DNA from: Microstegium vimineum
Lineage: Eukaryota; Streptophyta; Magnoliopsida; Poales; Poaceae
Direction: 5' to 3'
DNA: 64,000 nucleotides
NCBI GenBank assembly: GCA_022036555.1
Contig: CM039119.1
Coordinates: forward strand, 42,287,318-42,351,317
Below are positions 20,117 through 31,290 of the stretch, in pieces. Position 1 is the first letter of the stretch. Each line of letters starts with the position of its first letter. Below the pieces are notes generated by a model. That model saw only the letters and a list, made by a program, of their open reading frames with translations. It did not search any database and had not been told where the DNA came from. A program made the translations under genes and the position numbers.

Positions 20117-21775
20117 ATCACTCCTCATCGTTGGAAACATTGGCGCGACCAGCCGTGTGTGTAGTCTGTGTGAAGCATTGACGGGCTGAACGGCGAGGCG
20201 GTGGTGCAGCGGTAGAAGTCCCTGCAACCTCCTCATCCTGTTGCTGCTACTAACGACGAGGCCTCCTGCCATACACACGGTCACAAGGAGCCCACTGAGA
20301 ACTGTCCCACGGACCCTTCTCTCTGATCTCATCATCATCATCATCATCATCATCTTCATCCTCATCACTAGAAGCTGACAGACGTGGCAAGTTGGGAAAC
20401 ACAGGCGGAGTCTCCACTGGTGGAAGCGGTGGAAGACCTGCCATGTCCCTAGATCCCATGATAGCATCTTTGTTAGAAACCTTCTCCTCATAAGTGATCC
20501 TAGTATGATATGTGCATGTAGTGAAAATGGCCTTGATCCACTCTCCAAACTTCTTCATCCTCCTCCCGCTCCTGGATCTGACATGTGAGCGTGAGCGAGA
20601 ACAAGAAACCTCATGAATGTCCCTCTGCCTGTGAGAAGTGCCACCACCTGTAGCAGGTGGAACTGGTGGAGCTGTAGCTGGTGGTGCTCCTCCTCTGACC
20701 TTCTTGATCACACACATGGTGTGCTCACAATCCTTGGGATATCTCATCCCAGTGACCCTCTCAATCACAAACTGCAGATATGGAGCATAAGGTAGCCTCC
20801 TCCTAGCATCATCCAAAGCAGTAGCGAGCTCAACCCATATGAACCTGGAAATGCTGAACCTCTCACCATTGGGGAACTGAGCAAGGACATTAGTGATATA
20901 ACCATTAAGATCAGTAGCATTTTCCTTGGGATTGAGAGTTACCCTGATGAAGTTGTTCAGAATGTAGTGAAGGCTCCTGAGGTTGGTCCTAGAATAGTTG
21001 GGCACTGCATCATCCTGATCCTCCCAAATATACCTCACTGTGCTTGGCTCAGCTCTAGCACCCTGGTGAATGCTAGGTAGAGCCCTGTGATCTCTCCCAA
21101 AACCAAGAATATGGCAAAAGGTGACATACTCAAAATGGTAGTGGCGACCGTCAGTCATCCAGTGAATCACATCATCCTCCTGATCCCAGAAGTAAGTAGC
21201 ATGAAACTGAGCAAGAATCTCTGTGTTTCAATCATACCTGAAGCCCATGATATCAGTCATCTGAAATCGGTCACACACCCTGATAGCCCCTGTCAACTGA
21301 GTGTCCTGCCTACTCTCCAACTCAGCAAAGTCAATGTACTGCATCTTGTAAATTTGCTAGTTGGCCTGGCATAGATGGCGGTAGCATAGAAATTGGAATG
21401 AAAGACATTCCAAAAGCGATAATCAATACCTCTCATCTTAGGCACAGTGTAGGGGTTGACAGCCCTAGCCTCCTGAGTCACCTTCCATGATCTGGTCTAA
21501 TCTATGATAGGATGCTGAACGGTGTCCTGAGGTGCTGCAAGCACGTACTCACCCTCAACCTCCTGTATGTACCTGGGGTCAAACTCAGTGATGTGCAGGG
21601 GTGTCTCTGGCAACTGAGGGATCTCATAGCCCTCCATCTGATCTCTCTCTTCTTGATCAAAGGCTGCATCCCTGTCATATGGCATCTGAACCTTCCCACT
21701 GGCCTTGCGACTTGGCACCTTGCCAACTCTCTTCCTCATGTTCCCGGCTTCACTTCCTTCACCACTGGGATTCAT
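20117..21775 (-). pseudogene. Env-like extra ORF of C, function unknown
   Basis: A degenerate reading frame downstream of pol starts at ATG 21775 (MNPSGEGSEAG), continues in broken frames through 21293-21481, and is open for 306 codons at 20250-21170. It ends near 20117 after one more TAG. Visible features are a globular middle (IWEDQDDAVPNYSRTNLRSL, FIWVELATALDDARRRL), an RS-rich stretch (CSRSRSHVRSRSGRR) and an aspartate run encoded by a (TCA)n microsatellite near 20333-20355. I see no signal peptide or convincing transmembrane segment. ORFs at this place are called env-like in SIRE/Maximus elements. An envelope role is not supported by what I see here. Confidence 0.6.
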
Positions 21776-22875
21776 CTATGCAACACATATGGAGACTAGA
21801 TAAGAAACTGTATATGGCAGTGTGTAGATGAAATTACAAACAAGGGTTAAACAGAGGAAGAAATATAGAGAAAAACACAAGTGGAAGCTTGCTATTTGAA
21901 TCAGCAGGGGTAGGGCGGCACTGCCGCCCTCAAGAGCTCCACTGGATTTTCTCTAGATTTCTTTCTTTGCCTAAATCCTGGTTTCAACAACTTCTACACC
22001 TTGTCAAAATTTTAGAATCACAGTCTACTAAAACAGAATATGATGCCCTAGCCAAGGATATGATATATTTAGAGACAAAAACTTTGAACTAGGGTATGGA
22101 TTCAGCACATCTGGTCCTACCCATCCTAGAAAACAGAGACTTAGCAGATGGAATCTGCTAGGGGCGGCACTGCCAGCCCCCATGCCCATGTTCATCCGAG
22201 ATGGGTGAATCCAAATCCAAACCCTAATCCTAGTTCCAATCCCTTCATACACCTCCCAGAAACATGAATCCCCAACTAGAACCATCACATTGCATAGATT
22301 GAACCAAAAAGTTTAGGTTAGGGTTTCACCTTGCTTCCAAATCGTGGGATTGAAGAGGAAAGAGGAGAGGGCTGCCTTCCACAAGCAGCACGTCCACCAA
22401 TCTCGCAGAAAGTCGATGGTGGAGGGTTGAGGAGGGGCAATGTCGGCCAAGGGGATGGCAATGGAGCTCCTAGGTCACCTCTATGGAAGAGAGGAGAGGT
22501 GAGGAAGGTTCTGGGCGAAGAGGCGACGGCGTGGTCATGGGCACTCAGCAATGGATTGGTTTTATAAAGGCCCACGGGTCCACGAAAGATTCACCCGAAT
22601 CTGCCCAGAGGACAGAGGGCGGCACTGCCGGCCTTAAAGGGCGACACTGCCGGCCTGGGTGAATAACAGATATTGGACTAATTCCAGTTGGACTGCTCTC
22701 TATATTAGATATGGACATATATGCCTAAGTGTCATGACCAGTAAGCATTCAACATTACAGACAATGGCCATGACCCTTAGTTGGTCTTTTGAAAAAGGTT
22801 TTGAAACACTTAATTGAAGATTTTCACAAAGCTTTTCCTATGTCGCTAGGTTGACAAACAAATGTGTGCTATAGT
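21776..22875 (-). other. Spacer between RNase H and the env-like ORF of C
   Basis: Non-coding by eye. It holds palindrome copies at 21913-21929, 22162-22178, and a pair at 22617-22633 and 22639-22655. Confidence 0.55.
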
Positions 22876-24330
22876 TCAACCAAGGTTACGAGAATCAAGA
22901 ATATTTAGTTCACTACGCAAAGCACAAACCCTTGTATCATCTAGAGGCTTAGTGAATATATCGGCTAGTTGCTTTTCGGTGCTCACATGGCGAATTGCGA
23001 TATCTATGTGTTTTGTTCTAGAGTGACTAACCGGGTTATTTGCAAGTTTAATGGCACTCTCGTTGTCACACAAGAGAGGTATCTTGGTGAGTTGACATCC
23101 GAAATCTTTTAAGGTTTGCCTCATCCAAAGTAGTTGAGCACAACAAGCACCGGCTGCAACATACTCGGCCTCGGTGGTGGAAAGGGCTACACAATTTTGC
23201 TTTTTAGAACCCCAAGACACTAGGGACCGTCCAAGGAATTGACACGTCCCCGAAGTGCTTTTTTGGTCTACCTTGCAACCGGCATAATCGGAATCCAAAT
23301 AGCCAAGTAGATCGAACTTGGAGCCCTTAGGATACCATAAGCCAAGGTTAGGAGTGTGTAATAAATATCTCAAGATTCTCTTAACTGCCACAAAGTGACA
23401 CTCTTTCGGGTTAGCTTGAAATCTAGCACACATGCACACACTAAGCATTATGTCCGGCCTAGATGCACAAAGGTAAAGTAGAGAGCCAATAATGGAACGA
23501 TATACCTTTTGATCCATGGCTTTCCCTTCCACATCAAGATCAAGATGTCCATTGGTTGGCATGGGGTTTTGATAGGCTTTGCATTCACCATGTCAAACTT
23601 CTTTAGCATATCTTGGGTGTACTTTGCTTGGCATAGAAAAGTCCCTTCCTTCAATTGCTTGATTTGAAAACCAAGGAAGAACTTTAGCTCACCCATCATG
23701 GACATCTCAAACCTCTTAGTCATAGTCCTACTAAACTCTTCACAAAATGAGGCATTAGTACTACCAAATATTATCTCATCGACATATATTTGGCACACAA
23801 AGATATCTTTATTGATCTTATGAGTAAAGAGGGTAGGATCGGCTTTGCCTATTTCAAAGCCTTGCTTGAGAAAGAATTCCTTAAGGCATTCATACCATGC
23901 TCTTGGTGCTTGCTTAAGCCCATAGAGCGCCTTTTGGAGTTGGAAGACATGGTTGGGGAACTTGGGGTCTTCAAAACTGGGTGGCTGCTCAACATAAACC
24001 AACTCTTGTATAGGGCCATTGAGGAATGCACTCTTGACATCCATTTGATATAGCTTGAAGTCATGATGGGCTGCAAAAGCTAGAAGCATCTGAATTGCTT
24101 CAAGTCTTGCCACCGGTGCATATGTTTCTTCAAATTCCAAGCCCTATACTTGAGTGAACCCTTGAGCCGCCAATCTTGCTTTGTTCCTTGTCACCACACC
24201 ATTCTCATCTTGCTTGTTGCGGAATACCCATTTGGTGCCTATCACATTAGTATTGGGCCTTTCCACCAAAGTCCACACTTGATTCCTCTCAAAGTTGTTT
24301 AGCTCCTCTTGCATAGCCATAATCTAATCT
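22876..24330 (-). pseudogene. Copia RT and RNase H of C
   Basis: RT motifs run from TKWVFRNKQDENG near 24210 through QMDVKSAFLNG, ALYGLKQAPRAWYE and the catalytic box, which reads YVDEIIFGSTN instead of YVDD (GAT to GAG). This should impair catalysis. A frameshift lies near 23550. RNase H follows with DSDYAGCKVD, ALSTTEAEYVA and CDNESAIKLANN, and ends LADIFTKPLD. A stretch before the last motif looks shortened relative to the family. TAG codons occur near 24150 and 24328. Confidence 0.9.
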
Positions 24331-24640
24331 GGGTCATCAAGTGATTGATCTACCTTCAAGGGTTCCAAGGAGGAAACAAATGAGTAATATTGACAAAAAT
24401 TTGCTATATGAGAACGTGTTGTTACCCCCTTGCAGATGCTTCCAAGAATGTTGTCAACGGGGTGATCCCGTTGTATGGTTTGGCGTAGTCTTGGGTGTTC
24501 AACACCTCCTTGATCTTCTGCTGCACTAGCATCTTGTTCTTGTTCAAATATTGGCTCTAGGTTAAGCCCTTGAGGTGATGGAGTACTTGCTGGACTGCCT
24601 GCTGCTGGTTCACTAGGGGCAGCACTGTCGCCCTGCTGAA

Positions 24641-25567
24641 CTACAGCAGGTGTGTGCTGCTGTTGGTTGTTGAGTATGACAGCGGAATCTTCAGCAGCAA
24701 CACCTGATCAACATCTTCTTCTTCCAATGGCCTAATTTCTCCTATGGCCAAGTCCTTGATTGCTTCACATGGTGGATCCTCCTTTCCTACAACACTTGCA
24801 TCAACTTGCTCTACTTGAGAGCCATTAGATTCATCAAATGTCACATCTATCGTGATCTCAACTCTACCAACGGTTTTGTTGTACACACGATAGGCATGCT
24901 CATTTGATCCATAACCAAGTAATATGCCAATATCAACTTTAGGTGCAAACTTAGAGGTTTTGGGTCTTTTGTTGAGAATGAACACCTTGCACCCAAAAAC
25001 TCTAAAGTAAGACACCTTTGGTTTGTTACCGGTTAGGAGTTCATAGGAAGTCTTCTTAAGCTTCTTATGTAGGTAGAGATGGTTGATGGCATGACAAGCG
25101 GTGTTGATGGCTTCACACCAAAAGATATCCGGAGTCTTGTATTCATCAAGCATTGTCCTTGCCATGTCAATGAGAGTCCTATTCTACCTCTCTACTACAC
25201 CATTTTGTTGAGGGGTGTAAGGGACTAAAAACTCATGTTTGTTGCCCTCATCATCAAGAAACTCTTCCACCATGGTGTTCTTAAACTCGGTCCCATTATC
25301 ACTTCTCACTTTCTTGATTGGGAGACCAAATTCCTTTTGAGCCCTTACAAAGGTTTTCACCTTGACTTATACCTGAGACTTATCATAAACAAAGAACACC
25401 CAAGTGAAACCGGAATAATCATCAATAATTACTAATCCATATTTGTTACCCCTGATACTTATGTAGGCAACCGGTCCAAAGAGATCCATATGAATCAACT
25501 CCAATGGTTGAGTGGTGGTCATGATGCTCTTTGGTGGGTGAGGTACACCTACTTGCTTCCCGGCTTA
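24641..25567 (-). pseudogene. Copia integrase core and C-terminus of C
   Basis: The DDE residues are visible: D in IHMDLFGP, D in RSDNGTEF, and E in QNGVVER. The core is interrupted by stops at about 25565, 25368 and 25187. From 25165 down the frame is open for 174 codons (FWCEAINTACHAINHLYLH, FRVFGCKVFILN, GYGSNEHAYRVYN), the usual copia integrase C-terminal block. A palindrome copy at 24617-24633 lies in the linker to RT. Confidence 0.88.
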
Positions 25568-26100
25568 GCATGCTCCACATATCCTATCTTTCTCAAAATG
25601 AATATTTGTTATTCCAAGGATGTGTTCATTCTTTAGGAGTTTGGCCAAGTTCCTCATCCCAACATGGGCCAGTCGGCGATGCCATAGCCAACCCATGCTA
25701 GATTTTGCCACTAAACAAGTCTCAAGCTTAGCCTTACTTTTGTTGAAATCAACTAAGTAAAGCTTTCCCTTCAAACGACCCGTAAAGACAATAGAGGAAT
25801 CCTCCCTCTTAAGAACTTCCACACCCTTATCCGTGAAGAGACAATTGTAGCCAATCTCACAAAGTTGTGAAACGGACAACAAATTGTAACTCAACGAATC
25901 AACATGCAATACATTAGAGATGGAATGATCTAGAGTTATAGCAACTTTACCAAGACCGAACACATCCCGCTTTGAGTTGTCTCCAAAGACAATGTTCTCA
26001 CTTGCATCGGTTGAGGGGGTATATGAACTGAACATACTCCTTTCTCCGGTCATATGATTTGTACATCCACTATCAAGCACCCAACTTGATCCACCGGAGG
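25568..26100 (-). pseudogene. Copia protease and gag-pre-integrase domain of C
   Basis: An open frame carries the aspartic protease active site LDSGCTNHMTG followed by LSYNLLSVSQL, then the HHCC zinc-binding part of integrase (LWHRRLAHVG, ICGAC). It ends at a stop at 25565-25567 immediately after the last Cys pair. Active-site D, S and G are intact. Confidence 0.9.
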
Positions 26101-26141
26101 AGTATGCCTACAAAACAAGTTTAGTTCCTTGATTTAGGTCT

Positions 26142-28106
26142 CTAAAGATTCTTGGGGCCTTGCATGTTAGTAACAAGAGTCTTAGGAACCCAAATGAAAG
26201 CATTAATGTAAATATTCTTTCCATTGCCAATGTGCTTGGCAATCACTTCACCCTTGTTGTTGTTCTTCAATTCAAAACAAGATTTCAAACTTGATCGAGA
26301 TGCTTGAGCCTTTGATTGATATGAATATCTATTTGGGGTGGCCCAAATAGATTCCTTTGGCTTCTGCACCTCATTCTTCACCTTATACACCTCTTTCATG
26401 TGCTTGTTGTGGGCAGTGGAGTCACAGGTGGCCTTCTCTTTTCTGTGGGGAGCGGCACTGCCGCCCTTCATAGCGGCACTGCCGCCCTTGGGTGGCTGTG
26501 CTGCTCAGGGTGAGGCTTGTGCCACTGGCTGTGCAAGCCTCTTTGTACCTATTCTCCCACTGCTCACAAACTGAACACATTAAACTCCTTTGACGACCTT
26601 TCTTCCATTCTCTTTGCCTCCACGAGTGAGGCCAAGTCCATCTTTGATGAAAGGATGTCTTCCATCTTTGAATTGTGGCTTCTTTGGTTGATCAACTTTG
26701 CCACTTGTTGACTTCTTCTCATCATTGCACTTCTCATTTAGCAAGGCATTGAGTCTTGCAATCTCCTTTCTCATGGCTTCCATATTGGCAAGGTTAGTGG
26801 AATAAGCATTTATATCAATTTCAAAACATCTTCCACAACCTTGGCTAGTGGAGGGAATAGAGGTATCCTTTAAGGTAGAGGATTGTGGGTTGCTCTCCCA
26901 AAGAAGGTTATATTGCAACTCCATTTCCTTGTGCTTTTCATCTAAGACACAATAATTCTCATGGAGTGTAATATTTGCCTACTTAGTGAGAGCATGCTCT
27001 TCTTGCTCTTTGGCCAAGGCCCTTCGCAAGGAGTTCATCTCACTTCTCTCTACTTTAAGAGCTTCCTTGTTGGCAATATACATTTTCTCAAGATCATCAA
27101 GATCACTTTCTCTATTGTCCAACTCTACTTGGATTCCCTCTAATTCCTCCTTTATCTTAGTGATGATTAGTGTGATTTTAGGATTTAGGTTCTTTATAAT
27201 TTCATCCATTTCTTCATCACTAGAACCTTCATCACAAGAGGTGTCGCTAATATCACTACTAGAAGCATCATGAGAAGGAGGAAGGGGTTTGGCTTTTGAT
27301 TTTACCTTCTCACCCTTTGCCATAAGACAAATGTGAGGGGAGTAGTAGTCATCATCATCACTCATGTTGGTGAAGAGCTTCGGTGTTGGGGATGATTTTT
27401 GAATTACAATGGTAGCTAGCTTCTCATCCCCATCACTTGAGCTATCTAGTGATGAATCCCACTCATGGCCAATGTGAGCCTCACCCACTTGCTTTAATCT
27501 TCTCTTGTTCTCAAACTTGCCTTCTTGTCTCTCTTTCTTGTAGAAACCATCTTTCTTATCATTTGGGCACTTAGCAATAAAGTGCTCGGTGCTACCACAA
27601 TTGTAGTATGTTCTCTTCTTCTTGTTAGGGAATCTTATTTTCACAAACTTGTACCCATTTTGCTTCAAGCTTTTGTTGTACTTCTTGATGAAGAAAGCCA
27701 TATCTTTGATTTCTTCAAAATCAGCCCCATCATCTTCATCATCACTTGAGGAGGAAGTGAAGTCATCTTCTTGTTGTACTTCCTTCATTTTCTTGGGCTT
27801 GCTTGTAGATGCTTGCTTGCTGCCCTCTTTCTTGCTTGGGAAGCTTTTCTTGGTTGTCTTGGTTGACTTGAGAGCAACATCCTTGATCTTCATGCCATCA
27901 AGCTTCGACTGCAACTCTCCAAGCTTTCTTCTTTTATTTGCTTCCTCTCTTTGCATGTCAAAGGTCAACAATCTTCTAAGCACATCATTGGGAGTAAAGT
28001 GCTCAAACTTCTTCTTGTATCTAATCAAGGTGACCACGGTCTCATTCCTTGGTGAGTAAGCTTCCAACATGATTTTTACCACCTTGTGATCAACTAATCT
28101 TGCCAA
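26142..28106 (-). pseudogene. Gag C-terminal region of C with degenerate zinc knuckle
   Basis: A 376-codon frame (26979-28106) covers the end of the gag core, a lysine-rich linker, a zinc knuckle and acidic and coiled-coil segments. The knuckle reads YYNCGSTEHFIAKC, with Tyr replacing the first Cys of CX2CX4HX4C. A TAG at 26979-26981 interrupts it, after which the same frame continues to 26580 (NLANMEAMRKEIARLNALL, coiled coil). Beyond another stop, 26142-26471 encodes a basic stretch leading into protease. A palindrome pair at 26450-26487 lies in frame and encodes KGGSAAMKGGSAA. Confidence 0.8.
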
Positions 28107-28996
28107 CCATGGTCATCAACTGATCAAACATCTCTTGTGCACCTTCACCATCCACAATCACAAACCTATTGAGCTTGGCCATCATCAAGTCAATCTTTGC
28201 CTTTCTCACCTTATCTACACCTTCATGAGCTAGGTGTAGGGTGTCCCAAATTTGCTTGGCCACATCCACATTCATCACTCTATTGTACTCATTTTCATCC
28301 AAAGCACTAAGGAGGATGCTTGTAGCTTGAGCATTGAGATGGACAACAATCATCTCCTCATTTGTTGGCTCTTCGGGATCCTCTGGCACCTGCACACCTT
28401 TCACAACAATCTCCCAAAGACTAGGGTGAAGACCAATAAGGTAAGCCTTCATCAAATGTTTCCACTTGGCAAAGTTAGTCCCATCGAAATGAGGTAACTT
28501 GTCGGTGGGCACATTCACAAAAAGACTTACGATCACGGTTAGTCAAATAAGAATAGTTGAAGGATACGGCGGAGTACTTCTTCTTGTTGTTGCTGCTGCC
28601 ATCATCCTTCTTCTTCTTCTTTCCACCCTTGGAGTCGTAGTAGGATGCATCATCATCTCCGTCATCCAAGCTACTTGATAGCTCACTAGATGAAGCTTCC
28701 TTCACCTTCTTCTCTTCCTTCCTTGCTCTAGCTGCCCTTCTCTTCACTCTTTCTTCTCTCTTGATTCTTCTCTCTTCTTTTCTTTCCTTCTCTTGTTTTC
28801 TTTTCTCTTCTCTTTTATTTTCTCTAAGTGCTCTTCTTTCTTTCTTTGCTTGTAACTTGTCTTCGTCGGTGGGCTTGGCAGCGGGAAGTGAGGAGTAGCT
28901 TGAGGTGGATACCTCACTGCTGCTTGCATCTTCCACAATCACCTTATCCGCTGCCTCACCAACTTTGGACGCTTCGGAAGCTTGACCACCTTCCAT
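28090..28996 (-). pseudogene. Gag N-terminal basic region and capsid core of C
   Basis: The likely start is ATG 28996 (MEGGQASEAS), just downstream of the primer site. The first part is extremely charged (repeated K, R, E; about 28640-28860), typical of the long SIRE/Maximus gag N-terminus. A frameshift near 28520-28536 leads into the copia gag core (KLPHFDGTNFAKWKHLMKAY, MNVDVAKQIWDTL). A second frame change near 28100 joins it to the next segment (DHKVVKIMLEAYSPRN). Confidence 0.85.
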
Positions 28997-29032
28997 ACTC
29001 CACGCGGTGAAGCGTATACGAAGTAACCAGCG

Positions 29033-29044
29033 CTCCGATACCAC
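29033..29044 (-). other. Initiator-Met primer binding site of C
   Basis: Minus strand reads TGGTATCGGAGC (canonical TGGTATCAGAGC), two bases inside the LTR end at 29046. Confidence 0.88.
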
Positions 29045-29045
29045 T

Positions 29046-30266
29046 TGTAGGATCTCTGGAAGGGAAAATAGCCTAGAGGGGGGTGAATAGGCCTGTCAAA
29101 AATCACTTCAAACAAATGTCAAACACCAGGGCGGCACTGTCAGCCTATAGAGGGCGGCACTGCCGGCCTAAAAATAATGAGCAGAAAGGGATGAGGTTTG
29201 GCAGGGAGATACTAGATACCAAGGTGAGTCCTTCCCTGCAAAATCAACACAAGAACCAGTTCGAAGGCTGGGTACCACAGAGATAATTCTTTTCCTCGAA
29301 TCAACAACACAAACCCTAGCACAAGATATATTGCAAGAAGTAAACCCTAGGGAACCAGCACACAAGACACAAGAATTATCCCGTGGTTTAGCTCGCCACC
29401 AAGGCTTGCCTATGTCCACGTTGTTGAGTTGACACGAAGGCTAGGAGCTTTGCAACTCCCACTCGGTCTCAAGTCAAGGAAGTGAATCCTTGAGATGAGG
29501 GGTAATTCCTTAGCTTCACACAGCGATTACAAACCTCCATAGGCTGCCACAAGCGAGGGGCAAGCTCTAGGGCGATGCCTTGCCGGCTAGGAGCGAGCTC
29601 CAAGGGTAACAAACCCTAGCACCGCCGGCCAAACGAGAACCACAAGCTCTTAGCCTTTGGGAAGTAGTAGATCCGCTCTCTATGAGTGTTTTGCTGCCTT
29701 TTCCCTCGAGAATCTATGGTTGGAAGTGTGGGATTGATTGGAGGGTGAAGGCCAACAATGGAGTGAGAGAGAGGGAGAGAGAGCTCTGTTTGCAACGGTT
29801 AGATTCCGAGGAAGACAAAGGGGTACTGGTCTGGCGAGGTCGAGACCGTTCCCGCGAGTATTTATAGTCACGAAAAGCTGCTGGAAAGAGAGGGTGGCAC
29901 TTCCGCCCTTTAAGGGCGGCATTGCCGCCCTAGCACAGTGTGTCTGCTGGATCTGAATTTTGGACTGGACACTGAGCTAGCTGAGTGTATGTTTGGGATA
30001 AAGAAATGAGCATGTGATTCACATTTGACCAAACAACACTAGAATACCCCTTAATAGTACGGCATGCCTATACTCAAATTCAAACCATAAATGAATTTAA
30101 ACCTTTGATGAGTAGAGAAGCCACCATAAGAATTGGGGTACCTCCACCTTCTCTATGTCTTTCCTCTTTTTGTAATTATCTGTTTGTCATCTCAATAGAT
30201 CTCATTAGTTCTTGAATTAAGCGGTCATCAACACCAAAACCCACTTAGGGCTTGATTGCACTTTCA
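29046..30266 (-). repeat. 5' LTR of C (1221 bp)
   Basis: Borders are TGTAGGATC (inner, 29046) and GCACTTTCA (outer, 30266). A TATA box on the minus strand (CTATAAATACTC) is at about 29858-29868. Palindrome pairs occur at 29129-29145/29152-29168 and 29892-29908/29914-29930, the second pair just upstream of the TATA box. Confidence 0.88.
29858..29868 (-). promoter_or_regulatory. TATA box of the C LTR
   Basis: Minus strand CTATAAATACT lies about 400 bp from the LTR start. A pair of GC-rich palindromes lies 25-70 bp upstream, in core-promoter-proximal position. Confidence 0.55.
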
Positions 30267-31290
30267 CCTAACAATCTAATTGCCTCTGCAAAACACACAT
30301 TAGCCATAATAACTATGTATTGCCATTAATCACAAAAACCATGGGGCCTAGATGCTTTCGGTCTTCCCCTTTTTGGTGATTGACAACAATACACCTTGAG
30401 TATATGATATAAAGAGTGGTTTGGTGAGGATTTCTATGGCTTGGTAGGCATAAGCATGGGTTAGTGAAATATAATGAATAAGACATGCTTATCCAAACCA
30501 AGTCACAACAAGTATTGATATGAATTAGAAATGAATTTGAGTACCACATGTTATGCTCCAAAGGATACATCGGAGTATGTAGTGGAAGCACTAACATTAG
30601 AGCATAAGCATATCATGAATCATAAGTGACAACCCATCATCATATATGAATGAAAAGCGAAGAGTATGTCACACAAGCATCAAGCATCAAGCATCTCACA
30701 AAGTATCACACATATATAAAATGCATGAGAGCAATAAATATGATGCATGAGGTACGAAAAGTAACAATCATAAGAACCAAAACCCCTCACAAGCTTCCCC
30801 TAAGACTAATACTCGACCCTCTCTCCCCCTTTAGCACCAAGCACAAAAAACCTAAGAGTCTGGGGCTGGAGCAGGCAGGTCACGGGAGACACGCTCGAAC
30901 TGAGACATGTTCGGCTCTGGATTGGACTCCGCATCAGCCTGACCCTCCATAGCTACACGTGCCAGAGAAGCGGTCTGGGTCGGCTCGACAGGGGCGGACT
31001 CGGTGGTAGGAGCTACAAACTTTGAAACTGTCTCTGACAGTGGAAGCTCTGTCTCTGCCTCTGCCACTACAACCCCTAACTGTCCTGCCTCAACTGACAC
31101 GGTAGTAGCCTCTGTCACAGTAGCGGGAGGAGTAGTAGTCACGGTAGCAGCTGAGCTGTTTGGGGCAATCTTTGACGAAGCAACTGAAGAAAGGTGAGCC
31201 CGTCGTCGGTGGAAGCACCTCTGTAGTTTTTGTCACTTTCTCAGCCCTGATAGGAGTGGGGTCACCAGTCAACCTCACTTATCTTGGCAG
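30267..31290 (-). mobile_element. Element D: 3' end of a second SIRE/Maximus copia element
   Basis: 30267-30360 is the first part of an LTR that on the minus strand reads GAAAGCATCTAGGCCCC, as in Opie/PREM-2-type elements, with its TG start changed to CG. A polypurine tract follows at 30361-30377, then 3' internal sequence. C interrupts this LTR at 30266/30267, so the rest should lie left of the window. Confidence 0.72.
30852..31195 (-). pseudogene. C-terminal remnant of D's env-like ORF
   Basis: A low-complexity frame rich in A, T, E, P and V (for example ESAPVEPTQTASLARV) occupies the same position relative to the polypurine tract as the extra ORF of C. It is followed by a C-rich run (sense purine tract) near 30825. 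It is too degenerate to assign a function. Confidence 0.4.

Larger units (their letters stand above)
19239..30266 (-). mobile_element. Element C: SIRE/Maximus-type Ty1/copia retrotransposon
   Basis: On the minus strand the order is 5' LTR, initiator-Met primer site, gag, protease, integrase, RT, RNase H, a downstream env-like ORF, polypurine tract and truncated 3' LTR. Integrase before RT places it in Ty1/copia. LTRs starting TGAAAGTGC, a long basic gag extension, a 3' extra ORF and several purine tracts fit the SIRE/Maximus lineage (Opie and PREM-2 relatives). Many stops and frameshifts make it defective. It carries the 17-mer palindrome GGGCGGCACTGCCGCCC and variants at about a dozen sites. 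Confidence 0.9.

Noticed and set aside
20333..20355. (TCA)n run as a regulatory element
   Set aside because: It encodes the Asp run of the extra ORF of C and is best explained as a coding microsatellite.
29033..29044. tRNA-like sequences at primer sites (also 60324, 39453, 47386, 47802)
   Set aside because: Only 12-18 bases complementary to tRNA 3' ends are present. There is no cloverleaf, so these are primer binding sites and not tRNA genes.
19788..29930. Spaced palindromic repeats in C considered as a CRISPR-like array
   Set aside because: Plant nuclear retrotransposon context, pair spacing of only 4-6 bp between 17-mers, large and irregular distances between pairs, and no cas genes.
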